Source: [Zimmermannella] faecalis ATCC 13722 (GTDB lineage: Bacteria > Actinomycetota > Actinomycetes > Actinomycetales > Microbacteriaceae). Taken from it: a DNA stretch of 64,000 nucleotides. The position numbers and the translations under genes are program-made. Below are positions 1-10,043 of this stretch, piece by piece (position 1 is the stretch's first letter; each line of letters begins with the position of its first letter). The notes under the pieces were generated by a model, which was not told where the DNA came from, did no database searches, and was given only the letters and a program-made list of their open reading frames with translations. The stretch is taken from assembly GCF_000381765.1 (NCBI RefSeq), contig NZ_KB907085.1, positions 22,599 through 86,598 on the forward strand. Reading direction: 5' to 3'.

Positions 1-809
1 TCGCGGTAGAGGAGCCGCTCGAGATTCGGGTGGCCGGCACGCCGCTCGCCGTGACGATGCGCACGCCGGGCCAAGATGTCGAGCTCGCCCTCGGCTTCCT
101 CATCTCTGAGGGCATCGTCGCGAGCGGCGACGAGTTCCGCTCGGCGATCCACTGCGGTGGGCCCGGTACGGGCGGAACCGAGAACACCTACAACGTGCTC
201 GATGTGAGCCTCGCCCCCGGCGTCGCGCTGCCGACCGACGCGCAGTCGCGCAACTTCTACACGACGAGCTCGTGCGGTGTGTGCGGCAAGGCGAGCATCG
301 ACGCGGTCGAGACCGTCTCGCACTACGACGTCGCCGGCGACCCGGTGACGGTCGACGCCGAGGCACTCGCGACGTATCCGACCGTGCTGCGCGACCACCA
401 GGCCGCGTTCGACAAGACCGGCGGCCTGCACGCCGCGGGGCTCTTCGACGCGGCGACCGGCGAGCTGCTCGTGCTGCGCGAAGACGTCGGCCGCCACAAC
501 GCCGTCGACAAGGTCGTCGGCTGGGCCGCGCTCCAGGGCCGGCTGCCCCTGACCGGCTGCGTGCTGCAGGTCTCGGGCCGAGCGAGTTTTGAGCTCGCGC
601 AGAAGGCCGTCATGGCGGGGGTTCCGGTGCTCGCCGCGGTCTCGGCGCCCTCCTCCCTCGCGGTCGAGCTCGCGGCCCGCGCCGGCCTCACCCTCGTCGG
701 GTTCCTCCGCGGCCGCTCGATGAACCTCTACGCCCGCGCCGATCGCATCGTGATTCCTACCGACTCTGCCACCGCTGCCGCAAAGGAGCTGCACCATGAC
801 TACCACTGA
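1..809 (+). CDS. fdhD: Sulfur carrier protein FdhD (5' end outside window)
   Basis: FdhD passes sulfur from cysteine desulfurase to the bis-MGD molybdenum cofactor of formate dehydrogenase in the cytoplasm. The frame is open from base 3, and family-typical residues ([10 protein letters not shown]) come before the first GTG at 30, so the true start lies upstream of the window. The segment [12 protein letters not shown] (about 261-296) carries the paired sulfur-transfer cysteines, and [11 protein letters not shown] (about 480-512) is a second family hallmark. The last 14 bases overlap the start of the molybdopterin oxidoreductase at 796, which suggests translational coupling and marks that enzyme as the probable client. 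Confidence 0.95.
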   Translation, partial: AVEEPLEIRVAGTPLAVTMRTPGQDVELALGFLISEGIVASGDEFRSAIHCGGPGTGGTENTYNVLDVSLAPGVALPTDAQSRNFYTTSSCGVCGKASIDAVETVSHYDVAGDPVTVDAEALATYPTVLRDHQAAFDKTGGLHAAGLFDAATGELLVLREDVGRHNAVDKVVGWAALQGRLPLTGCVLQVSGRASFELAQKAVMAGVPVLAAVSAPSSLAVELAARAGLTLVGFLRGRSMNLYARADRIVIPTDSATAAAKELHHDYH

Positions 810-3159
810 ACGCCGCACCACCGGCGGGGTCGACTACCCCGGTCAGGCGCTCGGGCTCATGCCCGACGTCCCGCGGCAGGGCGGGTTCGGCCCCGCGACC
901 ACCGGCAAGTGGTCAATCAACGCGCCGTACCACCACCCGGCCGCCGGCTGGGGCGCCGCGATGTCGGTCGGCAACGTGCTCGTGCGCGAACGGCAGCCCG
1001 TGAAGGGCACCGTCACGATGTTCCAGATGAACCACCCGGGCAAGGGCTTCGACTGCCCCGGATGCGCGTGGCCCGACGGCCCCGGCGTCACGCTCGACAT
1101 CTGCGAAAACGGCATCAAACACGTCACGTGGGAGATGACGTCGAAGCGCGTCGGCCCCGAGTTCTTCGCGAAGCACACGGTGACCGAGCTCGCCGACTGG
1201 ACCGACTACGACCTCGAAGACGTCGGTCGCCTCACGCATCCGATGGTCTACGACGCCGAGACCGACCGCTACCGGCCGATTTCGTGGCAGGGCGCGTTCG
1301 CCCTCATCGCGAAGCACCTGCAGGCGCTCACCTCCCCCGACGCGGCGTCGTTCTACACGTCGGGGCGACTCAGCAACGAGGCCACGTTTCTGTACCAGCT
1401 GTTCTGCCGCGAGTTCGGCACGAACAACATGCCCGACTGCTCGAACATGTGCCACGAAGCGTCGGGGCGCGCGCTCACCGCATCCATCGCGACGGGCAAG
1501 GGCACGGTCGACCTCGAAGACTGGGAGCACGCCGACACGCTGTTTGTGATCGGGGTGAACGCGGCATCGAACGCGCCGCGCATGCTCACGTCACTCGCCG
1601 AGGCGGTCGATCGCGGCGCGCAGGTCGTGCACGTGAACACGCTCCGCGAGGCCGGGGCGACCCGCACGATCGTGCCGCACGAGATTCTTGACATGGCGCG
1701 ATTCAAGACGACCGACACGTCGACCGCCAACCTGCAGGTGCGCCCGAGCGGCGACTTCGCGCTCATGCGCGGCATGGCAAAGGCGGTGTTCGAGGCGGCC
1801 GAGACGGATGCGAGCGCGATCGACCACGAGTTCCTCGCGAACTACACAACCGGGCTCGACGAGTACCGCGAGCTCGTGGCGGCGACGCAGTGGGCCGACC
1901 TCGAGCGGCAGTCGGGCCTCAGCGAGGCCGAGATTCGCGATGCGGCAAAGATCTACCTCGACTCCGAGCGCACGATCATCGCCTGGTGCCTCGGCGTGAG
2001 CCAGCAGGAGTTCGCGGTCGACACGATTCGCGAAATCATGAACCTCCTGCTGCTGCGCGGCAACATCGGGCGGCTCGGCGCTGGCCCCTCGCCCGTGCGC
2101 GGCCACAGCAACGTGCAGGGCAACCGCACCTGCGGCGTCAACCACCACCCCACCGAGGCGTGGCTCGCGCGCATGGATGCGGCGACCGGCATCGTCTCGC
2201 CGCGCAAGTACGGCCTCGACACGGTGCGCACGATCGAGGGCATGCACCGCGGCGACGTGAAGGTGTTCGTCGGTATGGGCGGCAACTTCGTGCGGGCCGT
2301 GCCCGACCCGGTCATGACCGCTGAGGGCCTCGCCCAGTGCGAGCTCACCGTGCAGGTGTCGACGAAGCTCAACCGCTCGCACCTCACCCACGGCAAGGAT
2401 GCGCTCATCCTCCCCTGCCTCGGCCACTCCGAGCGCGACCTGCAGGCGTCGGGTGTGCAGAGCGTGAGCAACGAGGATGCGATGAGCAGCGTGCAGCTGT
2501 CGAAGGGGCCGAAGCGGCCGGCGTCGCCGTACCTGCTCAGCGAGTGCGACATCATCGCGCGCATGGCGATGGCGACGCTGCCCGACACGCAGACGCCGTG
2601 GCAGTGGTACGTCGACGACTACGACAACATTCGCGACGTCATGTCGCGGGCGCTCGAGGGGTTCGAGAACTTCAATGAGCTCGTGCGCCAGAAGTACGGA
2701 TTCCGGATTCCCCAGCACGCCCGCGAGCGCGTGTTCCGCACGCCGAGCGGCCGCGCGGAGTTCTCGCACGCCGACCTGCCGAACGTGGTGCCTGCCGACT
2801 CCGAGACGCTCGTGCTGCAGACGATGCGGTCGCACGATCAGTGGAACACCACGATCTACACGAATAACGACCGGTACCGGGGCATCACGAACGCGCGCGA
2901 GGTGGTGCTGCTCAACGCCGAAGACATGCGCGAGCGCGGCATCGAGCACGGCGACCCGGTCGACATCGTCTCGACGTCGAAGGACGGTTCGCAGCGGCGG
3001 GTGCGCCGCTACCTCGCGCTCGAGTACGACACCCCGCGTGGTTCGGCGGCGGGGTACATGCCCGAGATGAACGCGCTCATCGGCGCCGCCGACTTCAGCC
3101 CGCAGAGCGACCAGCCGCTCATGAAGAGCGTGCACATTCGCGTGATGAAGTCGGTGTAG
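796..3159 (+). CDS. FdhF/YdeP-family molybdopterin oxidoreductase (formate dehydrogenase alpha-like)
   Basis: A 787-residue cytoplasmic enzyme of the FdhF/YdeP branch of bis-MGD molybdopterin oxidoreductases. Visible features are [10 protein letters not shown] near residues 87-96 with another Cys at 103, [14 protein letters not shown] at about 212-225 near the expected molybdenum site, and a C-terminal molydopterin dinucleotide-binding region (about 660-770, with [16 protein letters not shown]). There is no twin-arginine signal and no multi-cluster ferredoxin-like N-terminus. Overlap with fdhD supports formate dehydrogenase-like chemistry. E. coli YdeP, however, is linked to acid resistance and its substrate is not settled, so the substrate here is inferred. 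No electron-transfer subunit lies alongside. Confidence 0.88.
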   Translation: MTTTERRTTGGVDYPGQALGLMPDVPRQGGFGPATTGKWSINAPYHHPAAGWGAAMSVGNVLVRERQPVKGTVTMFQMNHPGKGFDCPGCAWPDGPGVTLDICENGIKHVTWEMTSKRVGPEFFAKHTVTELADWTDYDLEDVGRLTHPMVYDAETDRYRPISWQGAFALIAKHLQALTSPDAASFYTSGRLSNEATFLYQLFCREFGTNNMPDCSNMCHEASGRALTASIATGKGTVDLEDWEHADTLFVIGVNAASNAPRMLTSLAEAVDRGAQVVHVNTLREAGATRTIVPHEILDMARFKTTDTSTANLQVRPSGDFALMRGMAKAVFEAAETDASAIDHEFLANYTTGLDEYRELVAATQWADLERQSGLSEAEIRDAAKIYLDSERTIIAWCLGVSQQEFAVDTIREIMNLLLLRGNIGRLGAGPSPVRGHSNVQGNRTCGVNHHPTEAWLARMDAATGIVSPRKYGLDTVRTIEGMHRGDVKVFVGMGGNFVRAVPDPVMTAEGLAQCELTVQVSTKLNRSHLTHGKDALILPCLGHSERDLQASGVQSVSNEDAMSSVQLSKGPKRPASPYLLSECDIIARMAMATLPDTQTPWQWYVDDYDNIRDVMSRALEGFENFNELVRQKYGFRIPQHARERVFRTPSGRAEFSHADLPNVVPADSETLVLQTMRSHDQWNTTIYTNNDRYRGITNAREVVLLNAEDMRERGIEHGDPVDIVSTSKDGSQRRVRRYLALEYDTPRGSAAGYMPEMNALIGAADFSPQSDQPLMKSVHIRVMKSV

Positions 3160-3190
3160 GGGGGGGCGCGTCGTCGCGCGCGGTGCCGAG

Positions 3191-3256
3191 TGGGTGCATC
3201 CTCCGGCGAACGGCGGTACCGCACACCATGCACCCGCCCACCGCACGATGCACCCA
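3191..3256. repeat. 66-bp inverted-repeat element
   Basis: Between the oxidoreductase and the permease, TGGGTGCATC (3191-3200) is matched by its exact reverse complement GATGCACCCA (3247-3256). The interior has further GC-rich partial dyads. It may act as a terminator or be a small palindromic intergenic repeat. No second copy was found in the window. Confidence 0.5.
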
Positions 3257-3320
3257 TTCGGTTGTCGGCGACCGCACGGCGAGTACCGCGAGCGCCACCG
3301 CGCGAGTACCGTAGACCCCC

Positions 3321-4835
3321 ATGACCTCGCAGCCGAACCCGACCGCGCCAACCCCGACCGTGCGCGCATCCGCCTCGCCGCACGACGCACAGCCGCACCT
3401 GAAGCGAGCGCTGCAGAGCCGTCACATTCAGCTCATCGCCATCGGCGGCGCGATCGGCACGGGCCTGTTCATGGGGTCGGGCAAGACGATCTCGGTCGCC
3501 GGCCCCTCGGTGCTGCTGGTCTACCTCATCATCGGCGGGATGCTCTATTTCGTCATGCGTGCGATGGGCGAGCTGCTGTTGTCGCGCAAGTCGTACCGCA
3601 ACTTCGCCGACATGACGGGCGACATTCTCGGCCCGTGGGCGGCCTACTTCACGGGGTGGACCTACTGGTTCTGCTGGGTCGTGACGGCGGTCGCCGACGT
3701 CATCGTCATCGCGTCGGTATACGTCGTGCACCTCGCACCGGCGCTGCCCGAATGGTCGCTGCCGGTCATCGCGCTCGTCGTCATCGCGATTCTCATCGGC
3801 CTCAACCTGCCGACGGTGCGTGCCTTCGGCGAGACCGAGTTCTGGTTCGCGATGGTGAAGATCATCGCGATCGTCGCGCTGATCGTCGCGGGTGTCGCGC
3901 TCATCCTGGTCGGCTACGAGAGCGAGCACGGCCGCGCGACCTTCGCGCATCTCTGGGCCGACGGCGGCTTCTTCTCGACCGGCTTCATGGGGTTCGTCGC
4001 GGCCTTCCAGATCGCAACGTTCGCGTTCGTCGGCATCGAGCTCGTCGGCACGACGGCGGCCGAGACGAAAGACCCTGAGCACAACCTGCCGAAGGCCGTG
4101 AACTCGATTCCGGTGCGCATCCTGCTCTTCTACATCGGCTCGCTCGTCGTGCTGATGTCGGTCATGCCGTGGACCGCGTACGACGCCGACAACTCCCCCT
4201 TCATTCAGGTGTTCGACGCCGCAGGCCTGCCGGCTGCGGCCGCAATCGTGAACCTCGTCGTGCTCACCTCGGCGATGTCGTCGGCGAACTCGGGCATCTA
4301 CTCGACCTCGCGCATGGTCTACGGCCTCGCGACCGAGCGGGATGCGCCCTCGGTGTTCGCGCGCCTGTCGCGGCGCAAGGTGCCGCAGAACGCACTGTTC
4401 CTCACGGGCGTGATGCTGCTCTCGTCGGTCGTGCTGCTCGTGTTCGGGCTCGGCGAGTCGACGGGGTTCGCGATCGTGACCACCGTGTCGTCGCTCTGCT
4501 TCATGTTCGTGTGGAGCATGATCCTCATCAGCTACCTCGTCTACCGGCGTCGGCGGCCGCAGGAGCACGCGGCAAGCACGTTCCCCATGCCGTTCGGCCG
4601 GATCATGCCGTGGGTCGTGCTCGCGTTCTTCGGGTTCCTACTCTGGGCGTTCACGGGCGACGCGGATACGCGCATCGGCCTCGTCGCGACGCCCGTGTGG
4701 TTCGCACTGCTCGCGGTGGGCTACCTCGGGCTGCGCCGCACGCCCGCGCACCGTCGCGCCCGGGCCGAGCACCGCGCCTTCGCCGCCCGCGAGGTCGTGC
4801 TCGCGGAGCGCTGGCGCCGCGGGTCGGGCGAGTAG
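3321..4835 (+). CDS. Amino acid permease, CycA-like (APC superfamily)
   Basis: A 504-residue inner-membrane transporter of the amino acid/polyamine/organocation superfamily. It resembles the D-serine/D-alanine/glycine:proton symporter CycA. The N-terminus has the family signature HIQLIAIGGAIGTGLFMGSG (about 34-53), followed by about twelve hydrophobic segments and a short basic cytoplasmic tail (RRTPAHRRARAEHRAFAARE). The AETKDPEHNLPKAVNSIPVR loop after TM6 is typical of this subfamily. The ATG at 3321 has no good Shine-Dalgarno sequence, so the message may be leaderless or nearly so. The exact substrate cannot be read from sequence. Confidence 0.88.
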   Translation: MTSQPNPTAPTPTVRASASPHDAQPHLKRALQSRHIQLIAIGGAIGTGLFMGSGKTISVAGPSVLLVYLIIGGMLYFVMRAMGELLLSRKSYRNFADMTGDILGPWAAYFTGWTYWFCWVVTAVADVIVIASVYVVHLAPALPEWSLPVIALVVIAILIGLNLPTVRAFGETEFWFAMVKIIAIVALIVAGVALILVGYESEHGRATFAHLWADGGFFSTGFMGFVAAFQIATFAFVGIELVGTTAAETKDPEHNLPKAVNSIPVRILLFYIGSLVVLMSVMPWTAYDADNSPFIQVFDAAGLPAAAAIVNLVVLTSAMSSANSGIYSTSRMVYGLATERDAPSVFARLSRRKVPQNALFLTGVMLLSSVVLLVFGLGESTGFAIVTTVSSLCFMFVWSMILISYLVYRRRRPQEHAASTFPMPFGRIMPWVVLAFFGFLLWAFTGDADTRIGLVATPVWFALLAVGYLGLRRTPAHRRARAEHRAFAAREVVLAERWRRGSGE

Positions 4836-4850
4836 CGAAGGGGCGCTCCC

Positions 4851-5732
4851 GTGAAGTTCACGCGCGACACGCAGCGCGGCGCGTGGCTGCTCGATCGCGT
4901 CGGCGGCTGGGGCCGTGTCGGCGGCGTCGCGGGCACGGGATTCGAGGCCTACGCGCGCATCCTTCATCCCATTCACGCGTGGCGGTACGGCGATGCCGTC
5001 GACGAGTGGGGCGTGCCACGAATCGAAGAAGAAGCGCAGTGGGGCTGGGAGCAGGTCGCTGAGCGCAATGGCCGGGTCATGCATCCGCTCGTGCAGTGGC
5101 GGCGCCTCACCGACGACGAGACGGCGCTCTCGTTCGCCGATGGCTGGGAGGTTTCGCAGACCGAGGAGGGCCGGCTCGAGCCGGGTCTGCTCGCGGCGCT
5201 GACCACACACCTCAGCGACGCGACGTCGACTCCCGACGACGTCACCGCAGGCGTCTGGAACGGCTGGGGCGAGCTCCACGACGGCGCTTCACGGTACGCG
5301 GTTCTTGGGGTTGGCGCCGACGCGGCCGAAGTGGAACGCGAACGGGCGCGCCTCGAGGCAGAGGCTCGGGAGTCGGTCTCCCCCGAGGTGCGCGACGCTG
5401 CGCGCCATGGCCCGTGGCTCGAGTGGCCGGGCCGCGAATTTTTGCTCTTCGAGACGAGCCTCGCCGAGCTCAGCGACCCGGCATGGATACGCGGGGCTGG
5501 TCTCGGCGCGACGAGCGTCGACGACGGGGTCGCGCCGCAGCTGCTCTGGCCCGCCGACCGCGCGTGGGTGGTCGCGAGCGAGATTGACTGGGACTCGACG
5601 ATCGTCGCCGGGAGACGCGAGCTCATTGCCGCGGTGCTCGCCGACCCAGCGTTCGAGGCATTCGAGGTCGACGAGCGCGCCGACCTCACCTGGGACGGCG
5701 ACGCGCTCAACCCGCCGCGGCGCGAGCCCTGA
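4851..5732 (+). CDS. Conserved hypothetical protein, 293 aa
   Basis: I do not recognise a functional family. The protein is soluble, acidic and Trp-rich, with no signal peptide or membrane segment. It begins MKFTRDTQRGAWLLDRVGGW and has a central ERERARLEAEARES helix (about residues 163-176). The GTG start at 4851 follows a GAAGGGG ribosome-binding site and lies 15 bases after the permease stop, so the two are probably cotranscribed. High GC third positions and the absence of internal stops support real coding. A 62-bp palindrome 19 bases after the stop probably ends the unit. Confidence 0.7.
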   Translation: MKFTRDTQRGAWLLDRVGGWGRVGGVAGTGFEAYARILHPIHAWRYGDAVDEWGVPRIEEEAQWGWEQVAERNGRVMHPLVQWRRLTDDETALSFADGWEVSQTEEGRLEPGLLAALTTHLSDATSTPDDVTAGVWNGWGELHDGASRYAVLGVGADAAEVERERARLEAEARESVSPEVRDAARHGPWLEWPGREFLLFETSLAELSDPAWIRGAGLGATSVDDGVAPQLLWPADRAWVVASEIDWDSTIVAGRRELIAAVLADPAFEAFEVDERADLTWDGDALNPPRREP

Positions 5733-5750
5733 TTCGCGGGCTGGAACGCC

Positions 5751-5812
5751 CATGGGTTGTCACGAAGGCCCCGTCACACGCTGGTGTGACGGGGCCCTTC
5801 TGACAACCCATG
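5751..5812. terminator. 62-bp palindrome, terminator-like, first of two copies
   Basis: 29-base arms (CATGGGTTGTC... and ...GACAACCCATG) surround a 4-base centre with a few mismatches. The RNA would form a very stable hairpin 19 bases after the stop at 5732. It has no T-run. The outer arm CATGGGTTGYCA and inner AAGGCCCCGTC recur in the palindrome at 20092-20153, so it is also a repeat-family member. Confidence 0.65.
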
Positions 5813-5852
5813 CGAGATTACGGGTCGAACGACGCGGCGGCCTCGTGCGACG

Positions 5853-5924
5853 CGGATGCAGTGGGCACAGCCGAGCGCCACGGCCACACTTCACCGCGAC
5901 ACCCGGCTGCGCCCAGGTCGTTCG
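5853..5924 (+). repeat. 72-bp TIR element, copy A
   Basis: A copy of the dispersed 72-bp intergenic element. The left end is CGGATGCAGTGGGC and the right end GCCCAGGTCGTTCG. The interior shares the core CCGAGCGCCACGGCCACACT with the other copies. This copy joins the GGATGCGG-type left end to the GGTCGTTCG-type right end, so its two ends belong to different variants. Confidence 0.85.
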
Positions 5925-6340
5925 CGAGGGCGCCACATACGCGATTGCGCAGCGAATGCATCCGTTCAATTCTCGCGATTGAACAGCGTTGAACCGCGTG
6001 AAACGATCGAAGCAATACGAATCAACTTCGCCAGCAACTCCTGGAAAACGCGGCAATTCTCCGTTCACGTTCGGGAATGAACACGCCGCAGAGTACGGAA
6101 TATTCCCGCATAAATTCGGGTTCCTAAGAAACCTTACCGACAAAATCCCCTGGTCAACACGCATCCACCCTGCTAGCCTCTGGAACGTCTGAAGCGATTC
6201 ATATTTGCCGTCAATGCTGACGCCGACGACTCGATTTCTGACCCCCAGTGTCCCGACTATTCCGTGGGCGCATTTGTCGCGCCCCGAGCCGTCTCGTTCG
6301 ATTTCCCACACATGGCCACCGCGCCAGAAAGCGATTCGCA
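5925..6340 (+). other. Gene-free leader of the glycoside hydrolase
   Basis: This 416-base stretch is clearly more AT-rich than its surroundings around 5970-6200, which suits a promoter region. A possible -10 TAGCCT lies at about 6175-6180. Open frames here have poor codon use and run into the repeat, so I see no gene. No recognised riboswitch was found. Confidence 0.5.
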
Positions 6341-9300
6341 ATGACAATCCCCCTGACCAGAGGGCGACGATTCGTCGCGCTCACGGCGGCCGCCGTCGTG
6401 GCCACAAGCCTCACAGTTCCCGGCGCCGCGTTTGGTGCCAGCGCCGCGCCCGCCACCGCGAGCGCCGTCGACCCGGCAGTGTTCGCCGACCCGACCATCG
6501 ACTACCGACCGGGCGTGCGCTGGTGGTGGCCGGGCAATGCCGCGAGCGAAGCCGACCTCATCGAGCAGCTCGACTACCTCGCCGAGAACGGCTTCGGCAT
6601 GGTCGAGATCGTCGCCTTTTCGCAGTCGTATCTCGCGGAAGACGGTTCGAGCGGGTCAATCTACGCCGCCGAATCTGGCTACGACACTGAGGCGCTGCTC
6701 GACTACGAATCGCCCGAATTCTTCGCGAAGCTCGACGCCGTCGTCGCGCACGCGAACGAGCTCGGCATCACGGTCGACCTGAACATCGGCAGCGGCTACC
6801 TCGCGAACGACGACTCGATCGACCTCGCCGACAGCCAGAGCACGCTCGCCCTGGGCCGAGCAACCGTGCGCGTCGACGAAGCGGGCGCCGTCGAGCTCGT
6901 CTCGGGCGACATCGCGACCCCCGAGGGTTCGGGCGCCGTCGAGCTCGGCATCCCGGCCGCGGAGCCGAGCCCATTCTTCGCCTCGGAGATGTATGGCTAC
7001 GACTTTGGCGAATGGGACCCCGATCTCGTCGATCTGAACGCCGTCATGCTCGCCCCAATCGCCGATGCGGGAGCACCGCTCCACAACGCGAACCAAACGC
7101 TCACGGGCGATTTCAGCGGCGTGAACACGTACGACGCGCAGACCGTCCTCGACCTCGACGCGGCGCAGCTCGCTTATCCGCTCGAGGGCGACACGACGTT
7201 TGGCGTCGACACGACCGACCTCGCGGCCGGCGACTACGAAGTCGTCGCGCTCTACAGCGCGGCGACGGGCGCCTACGGGCTGAACTCGATCATCGAGAAC
7301 GCATCGGGCGACCGAAACTACGTCGTCGACCACCTGAACCCGAGCGCGATCACGAACCTCGTGAACGGATGGATCGGTGAATCCGACCTCGAGGGCATCG
7401 TGTCGTCGAACGACGTGCGCGCCGCATTCAACGACAGCTACGAGTTCTACACCGACATGAACTACAACGACCTCGTGCAGGCTGCCGCCGAGTCGACCGA
7501 GTTGCTCGGCTACGACATCACGCCGTACATCCCGACGCTCTACTCGATCTATGGCGACTCGTTCCTAATTCAGGGCACCCCGACCGTCAAGGCCGAATAC
7601 GCCGAGCTCGGCCTCGAGATCCCGCAGGTGAGCCCGTTCGGTGGCGGCAGCACGCCACTGCTCGCCTCCGACCTCAGCGAAGCCGAGGCGGCACGCATTA
7701 CGTACGACTATGGCCAGCTGCTCAACGCCCAGTTCCTCGCGGGTATGGAGGCGTTCTCGAGCGCGCTCGGCGAGTACGGCATCGACTATCGCCAGCAGGC
7801 CTACAACCCGCCGGTCGACACCCTGCAGTCCGCGGAGTTTGTGGACATCCCCGAGACCGAGGGCCTCGACGAGTACTCGATCAAGCAGGTCACCTCGGGC
7901 GCCCACCTCTACGGCAAGAACCTCATCACCTCTGAGGTGTTCACGCTCGGGTCGGTACCGTTCCAGATCACGCCTGAGTTCATGAAGCAGGGCTACGACC
8001 TCATGGCAACGAGCGGTGTGAACAACTTCTTCTACCACGGGCTCAGCGCCACGTATTACGGCAACACCGACCCGTCATTCACGTCGGACGACAACCTCTT
8101 CGCTGAGGAGGGCTGGCGAGCCTGGCCGACCATCGGTGTCGAAATGGCGAACACGGCCGGCATCGCCGCCTACTACGGGGCGATGAATGACTACGCGGCG
8201 CGCGCGAACTACGTCATGCAGCTCGGTTCGAGCAGCAGCGACGTCGCGATCTACATGCCGCTGTTCGGCAGCCTCGCAAGCGGCGGCGGCTTCAACGGCG
8301 AGCCTGCCACGCCGCTCACCGCAATCTCAACTGCGAACGCGAACGGATGGGCGTGGGACGCGATCAACGACGACACGATCCAGACGGGGCTGACCTGGAA
8401 CGGCTCGCAGCTCATCGCCAATGGCGGCCACGCGACGTTCGACGCGCTCATCGTCGAGAGCAACACGGTTCCGGTCGAGACGATGGAAGCGCTCCAGCGT
8501 CTGCAGGACGGCGGCGCACCCATCGTGTTCGTCGGGAGCGCACCCTCGCAGCAGCCGAGCTTCGCCGGCGGCGACTTCGCCGCGGCCGACGCCACCGTCG
8601 CCGAGATCGCGAGCACGATGGGCGCACCGCTCGATGCGGCGTCGCTCGTGTCGACGCTCGACCCGGTGATCGCCGCCCCGATCTCGTACGCCGAGAACGA
8701 GGACATTCGCTTCGCGCGGCGCACGGTCGAAACCGGTGGCGAGCTCGCCTACGTGCGCAACACGTCGAGCGAACACGCGACGACCGTCGACCTGCAAGTC
8801 GCGAGCGAGTTCGCGCAGTGCTGGTGGCTCGACCCCGAAACCGGGAACATCCACGACGCCACGGTGACCGACGGCGTCGTCACGGCAGCGCTCGACCCGG
8901 CCGGCGCGGCCATCCTGCTCTGCGAGCCCGCGGGCGTGGGCTTCGCCGACGGCGCGACGACGCCCGGCGTCCCCCTCGCACTCGACACCACCGATCGCGC
9001 AGTCGTGCACGAGCTCTCGGACTTCACCCTCGAGGTGACGGCCGACAACGTCGGCTCGGCGCTCCCCCACGACGAGCAGACGGTGACGCTCGAAGGCGAC
9101 GTGTTCGGCGACTGGTCGAGCGACGAGTTCGCCGACGGTCAGCTCAAGTACGTCACCGATTCCGGCACGTACCGCACCGAGGTTGAGATTCCGGATGCGA
9201 GCGACCTCGTTGAAAATGGCGCGGTGCTGTCGCTCGGAGAGGTGCACGACGCCGCCACCGTGCGGGTGAACCCGGGGACCGACCACGAGTTCGAGACGCA

Positions 9301-9799
9301 GCTGTTCTCGGCGCCGTACGAGGTCGACATCGCTCCGGCGCTCGTCGACGGCACGAACGTTATCGAGATTGACGTGCAGCCCGTGCAGAACAATCGCCGC
9401 GAGGGCCTGAAGGAGCTGTACCTCAGCGATCCCGTCGCCTACGTGCAGTATCAGGCGTACGAGAGCCAGCATGGCGGCGACGAGCTCATGCCCGCGGGCA
9501 TCATCGGGCCGGTCGAGCTGACGAGCGCCGACGAGAGCGTCGCCGAGCCCGGTGCAACGCCGACGCCGACGGCGACGCCAACGCCGGGCCCGAGCGCGAC
9601 CGAGCCAGGTGCGACCGACGGCGCGACCCCGCCCGAAACTGGCGGCCCCGACGCCGGTGGCCCCGACGCATCCGGTGACGACCTCGCGACGACCGGCGTC
9701 GACACCGGGCTCCTCGCGACGCTCGCGGCGCTCGGCCTGGGGCTCGTGGCTGCAGGCACCGCGCTTGCGCTCCGCCGTCGAGCCCACGACAGCGAGTAA
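6341..9799 (+). CDS. Secreted, sortase-anchored glycoside hydrolase, GH106-like
   Basis: A 1152-residue cell-surface enzyme. MTIPLTRGRRFVALTAAAVV starts a signal peptide that ends near ASA (about 35). The mature part opens with RPGVRWWWPGNAASEADLIE, typical of GH106-like (alpha-L-rhamnosidase related) proteins, followed by a long TIM-barrel-like catalytic region. A galactose-binding-like beta domain lies near 920-1060. A Pro/Thr-rich spacer (about 1065-1110) precedes LATTG (1115-1119), a hydrophobic helix and an RRR tail, which is a complete sorting signal of the type used by class E sortases. The ATG at 6341 is chosen because the signal peptide begins there; the frame is open further upstream. 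Substrate specificity is inferred. Confidence 0.82.
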   Translation: MTIPLTRGRRFVALTAAAVVATSLTVPGAAFGASAAPATASAVDPAVFADPTIDYRPGVRWWWPGNAASEADLIEQLDYLAENGFGMVEIVAFSQSYLAEDGSSGSIYAAESGYDTEALLDYESPEFFAKLDAVVAHANELGITVDLNIGSGYLANDDSIDLADSQSTLALGRATVRVDEAGAVELVSGDIATPEGSGAVELGIPAAEPSPFFASEMYGYDFGEWDPDLVDLNAVMLAPIADAGAPLHNANQTLTGDFSGVNTYDAQTVLDLDAAQLAYPLEGDTTFGVDTTDLAAGDYEVVALYSAATGAYGLNSIIENASGDRNYVVDHLNPSAITNLVNGWIGESDLEGIVSSNDVRAAFNDSYEFYTDMNYNDLVQAAAESTELLGYDITPYIPTLYSIYGDSFLIQGTPTVKAEYAELGLEIPQVSPFGGGSTPLLASDLSEAEAARITYDYGQLLNAQFLAGMEAFSSALGEYGIDYRQQAYNPPVDTLQSAEFVDIPETEGLDEYSIKQVTSGAHLYGKNLITSEVFTLGSVPFQITPEFMKQGYDLMATSGVNNFFYHGLSATYYGNTDPSFTSDDNLFAEEGWRAWPTIGVEMANTAGIAAYYGAMNDYAARANYVMQLGSSSSDVAIYMPLFGSLASGGGFNGEPATPLTAISTANANGWAWDAINDDTIQTGLTWNGSQLIANGGHATFDALIVESNTVPVETMEALQRLQDGGAPIVFVGSAPSQQPSFAGGDFAAADATVAEIASTMGAPLDAASLVSTLDPVIAAPISYAENEDIRFARRTVETGGELAYVRNTSSEHATTVDLQVASEFAQCWWLDPETGNIHDATVTDGVVTAALDPAGAAILLCEPAGVGFADGATTPGVPLALDTTDRAVVHELSDFTLEVTADNVGSALPHDEQTVTLEGDVFGDWSSDEFADGQLKYVTDSGTYRTEVEIPDASDLVENGAVLSLGEVHDAATVRVNPGTDHEFETQLFSAPYEVDIAPALVDGTNVIEIDVQPVQNNRREGLKELYLSDPVAYVQYQAYESQHGGDELMPAGIIGPVELTSADESVAEPGATPTPTATPTPGPSATEPGATDGATPPETGGPDAGGPDASGDDLATTGVDTGLLATLAALGLGLVAAGTALALRRRAHDSE

Positions 9800-9808
9800 C
9801 CCGCCGAA

Positions 9809-9851
9809 CGGGCCGTGGCCCTGCGCACCAGTTGCGCAGGGCCACGGCCCG
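9809..9851. terminator. Hairpin terminator after the glycoside hydrolase
   Basis: Perfect 19-base arms (CGGGCCGTGGCCCTGCGCA and its complement) around a 5-base loop, 10 bases after the stop at 9799. There is no T-run. Confidence 0.75.
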
Positions 9852-9868
9852 CATCCGGCGAGGCGACA

Positions 9869-9940
9869 CGGATGCGGTGGGCACAGTCGAGCGCCACGGC
9901 CGCACTTCCCCGCGACACCCGGCGCCGCCCACCGCATCCG
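9869..9940 (+). repeat. 72-bp TIR element, copy B
   Basis: The clearest copy of the family: CGGATGCGGTGGGC (9869-9882) and GCCCACCGCATCCG (9927-9940) are perfect 14-base terminal inverted repeats. It forms a tandem pair with copy C after an 11-base spacer, between convergent genes. Confidence 0.9.
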
Positions 9941-9951
9941 AAGCGGCGACA

Positions 9952-10023
9952 CGGATGCGGTGGGCGCAGCCGAACGCCACGGCCACACTCGCCCACGTCG
10001 CCCACCTTCGCCCAGGTCATTCG
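9952..10023 (+). repeat. 72-bp TIR element, copy C
   Basis: Left end CGGATGCGGTGGGC, right end GCCCAGGTCATTCG, with an interior matching the family core. It starts 83 bases after copy B in the same orientation. Confidence 0.9.
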
Positions 10024-10043
10024 AGACCTCGGCGACGCGCGAC

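Noticed and set aside
1591..3390. 599-residue open frame on the minus strand opposite the molybdopterin oxidoreductase
   Set aside because: Arg/His/Val-rich low-quality composition from the GC-rich complement of a well supported gene; no domain recognised.
5760..6347. 195-residue minus-strand open frame in the leader of the glycoside hydrolase
   Set aside because: It runs through the palindrome and repeat copy A and has atypical codon use.
9869..10023. CRISPR array (tandem 72-bp repeats with short spacers)
   Set aside because: Only two units, repeat much longer than spacer, with 14-base inverted ends and no cas genes; not a CRISPR architecture.
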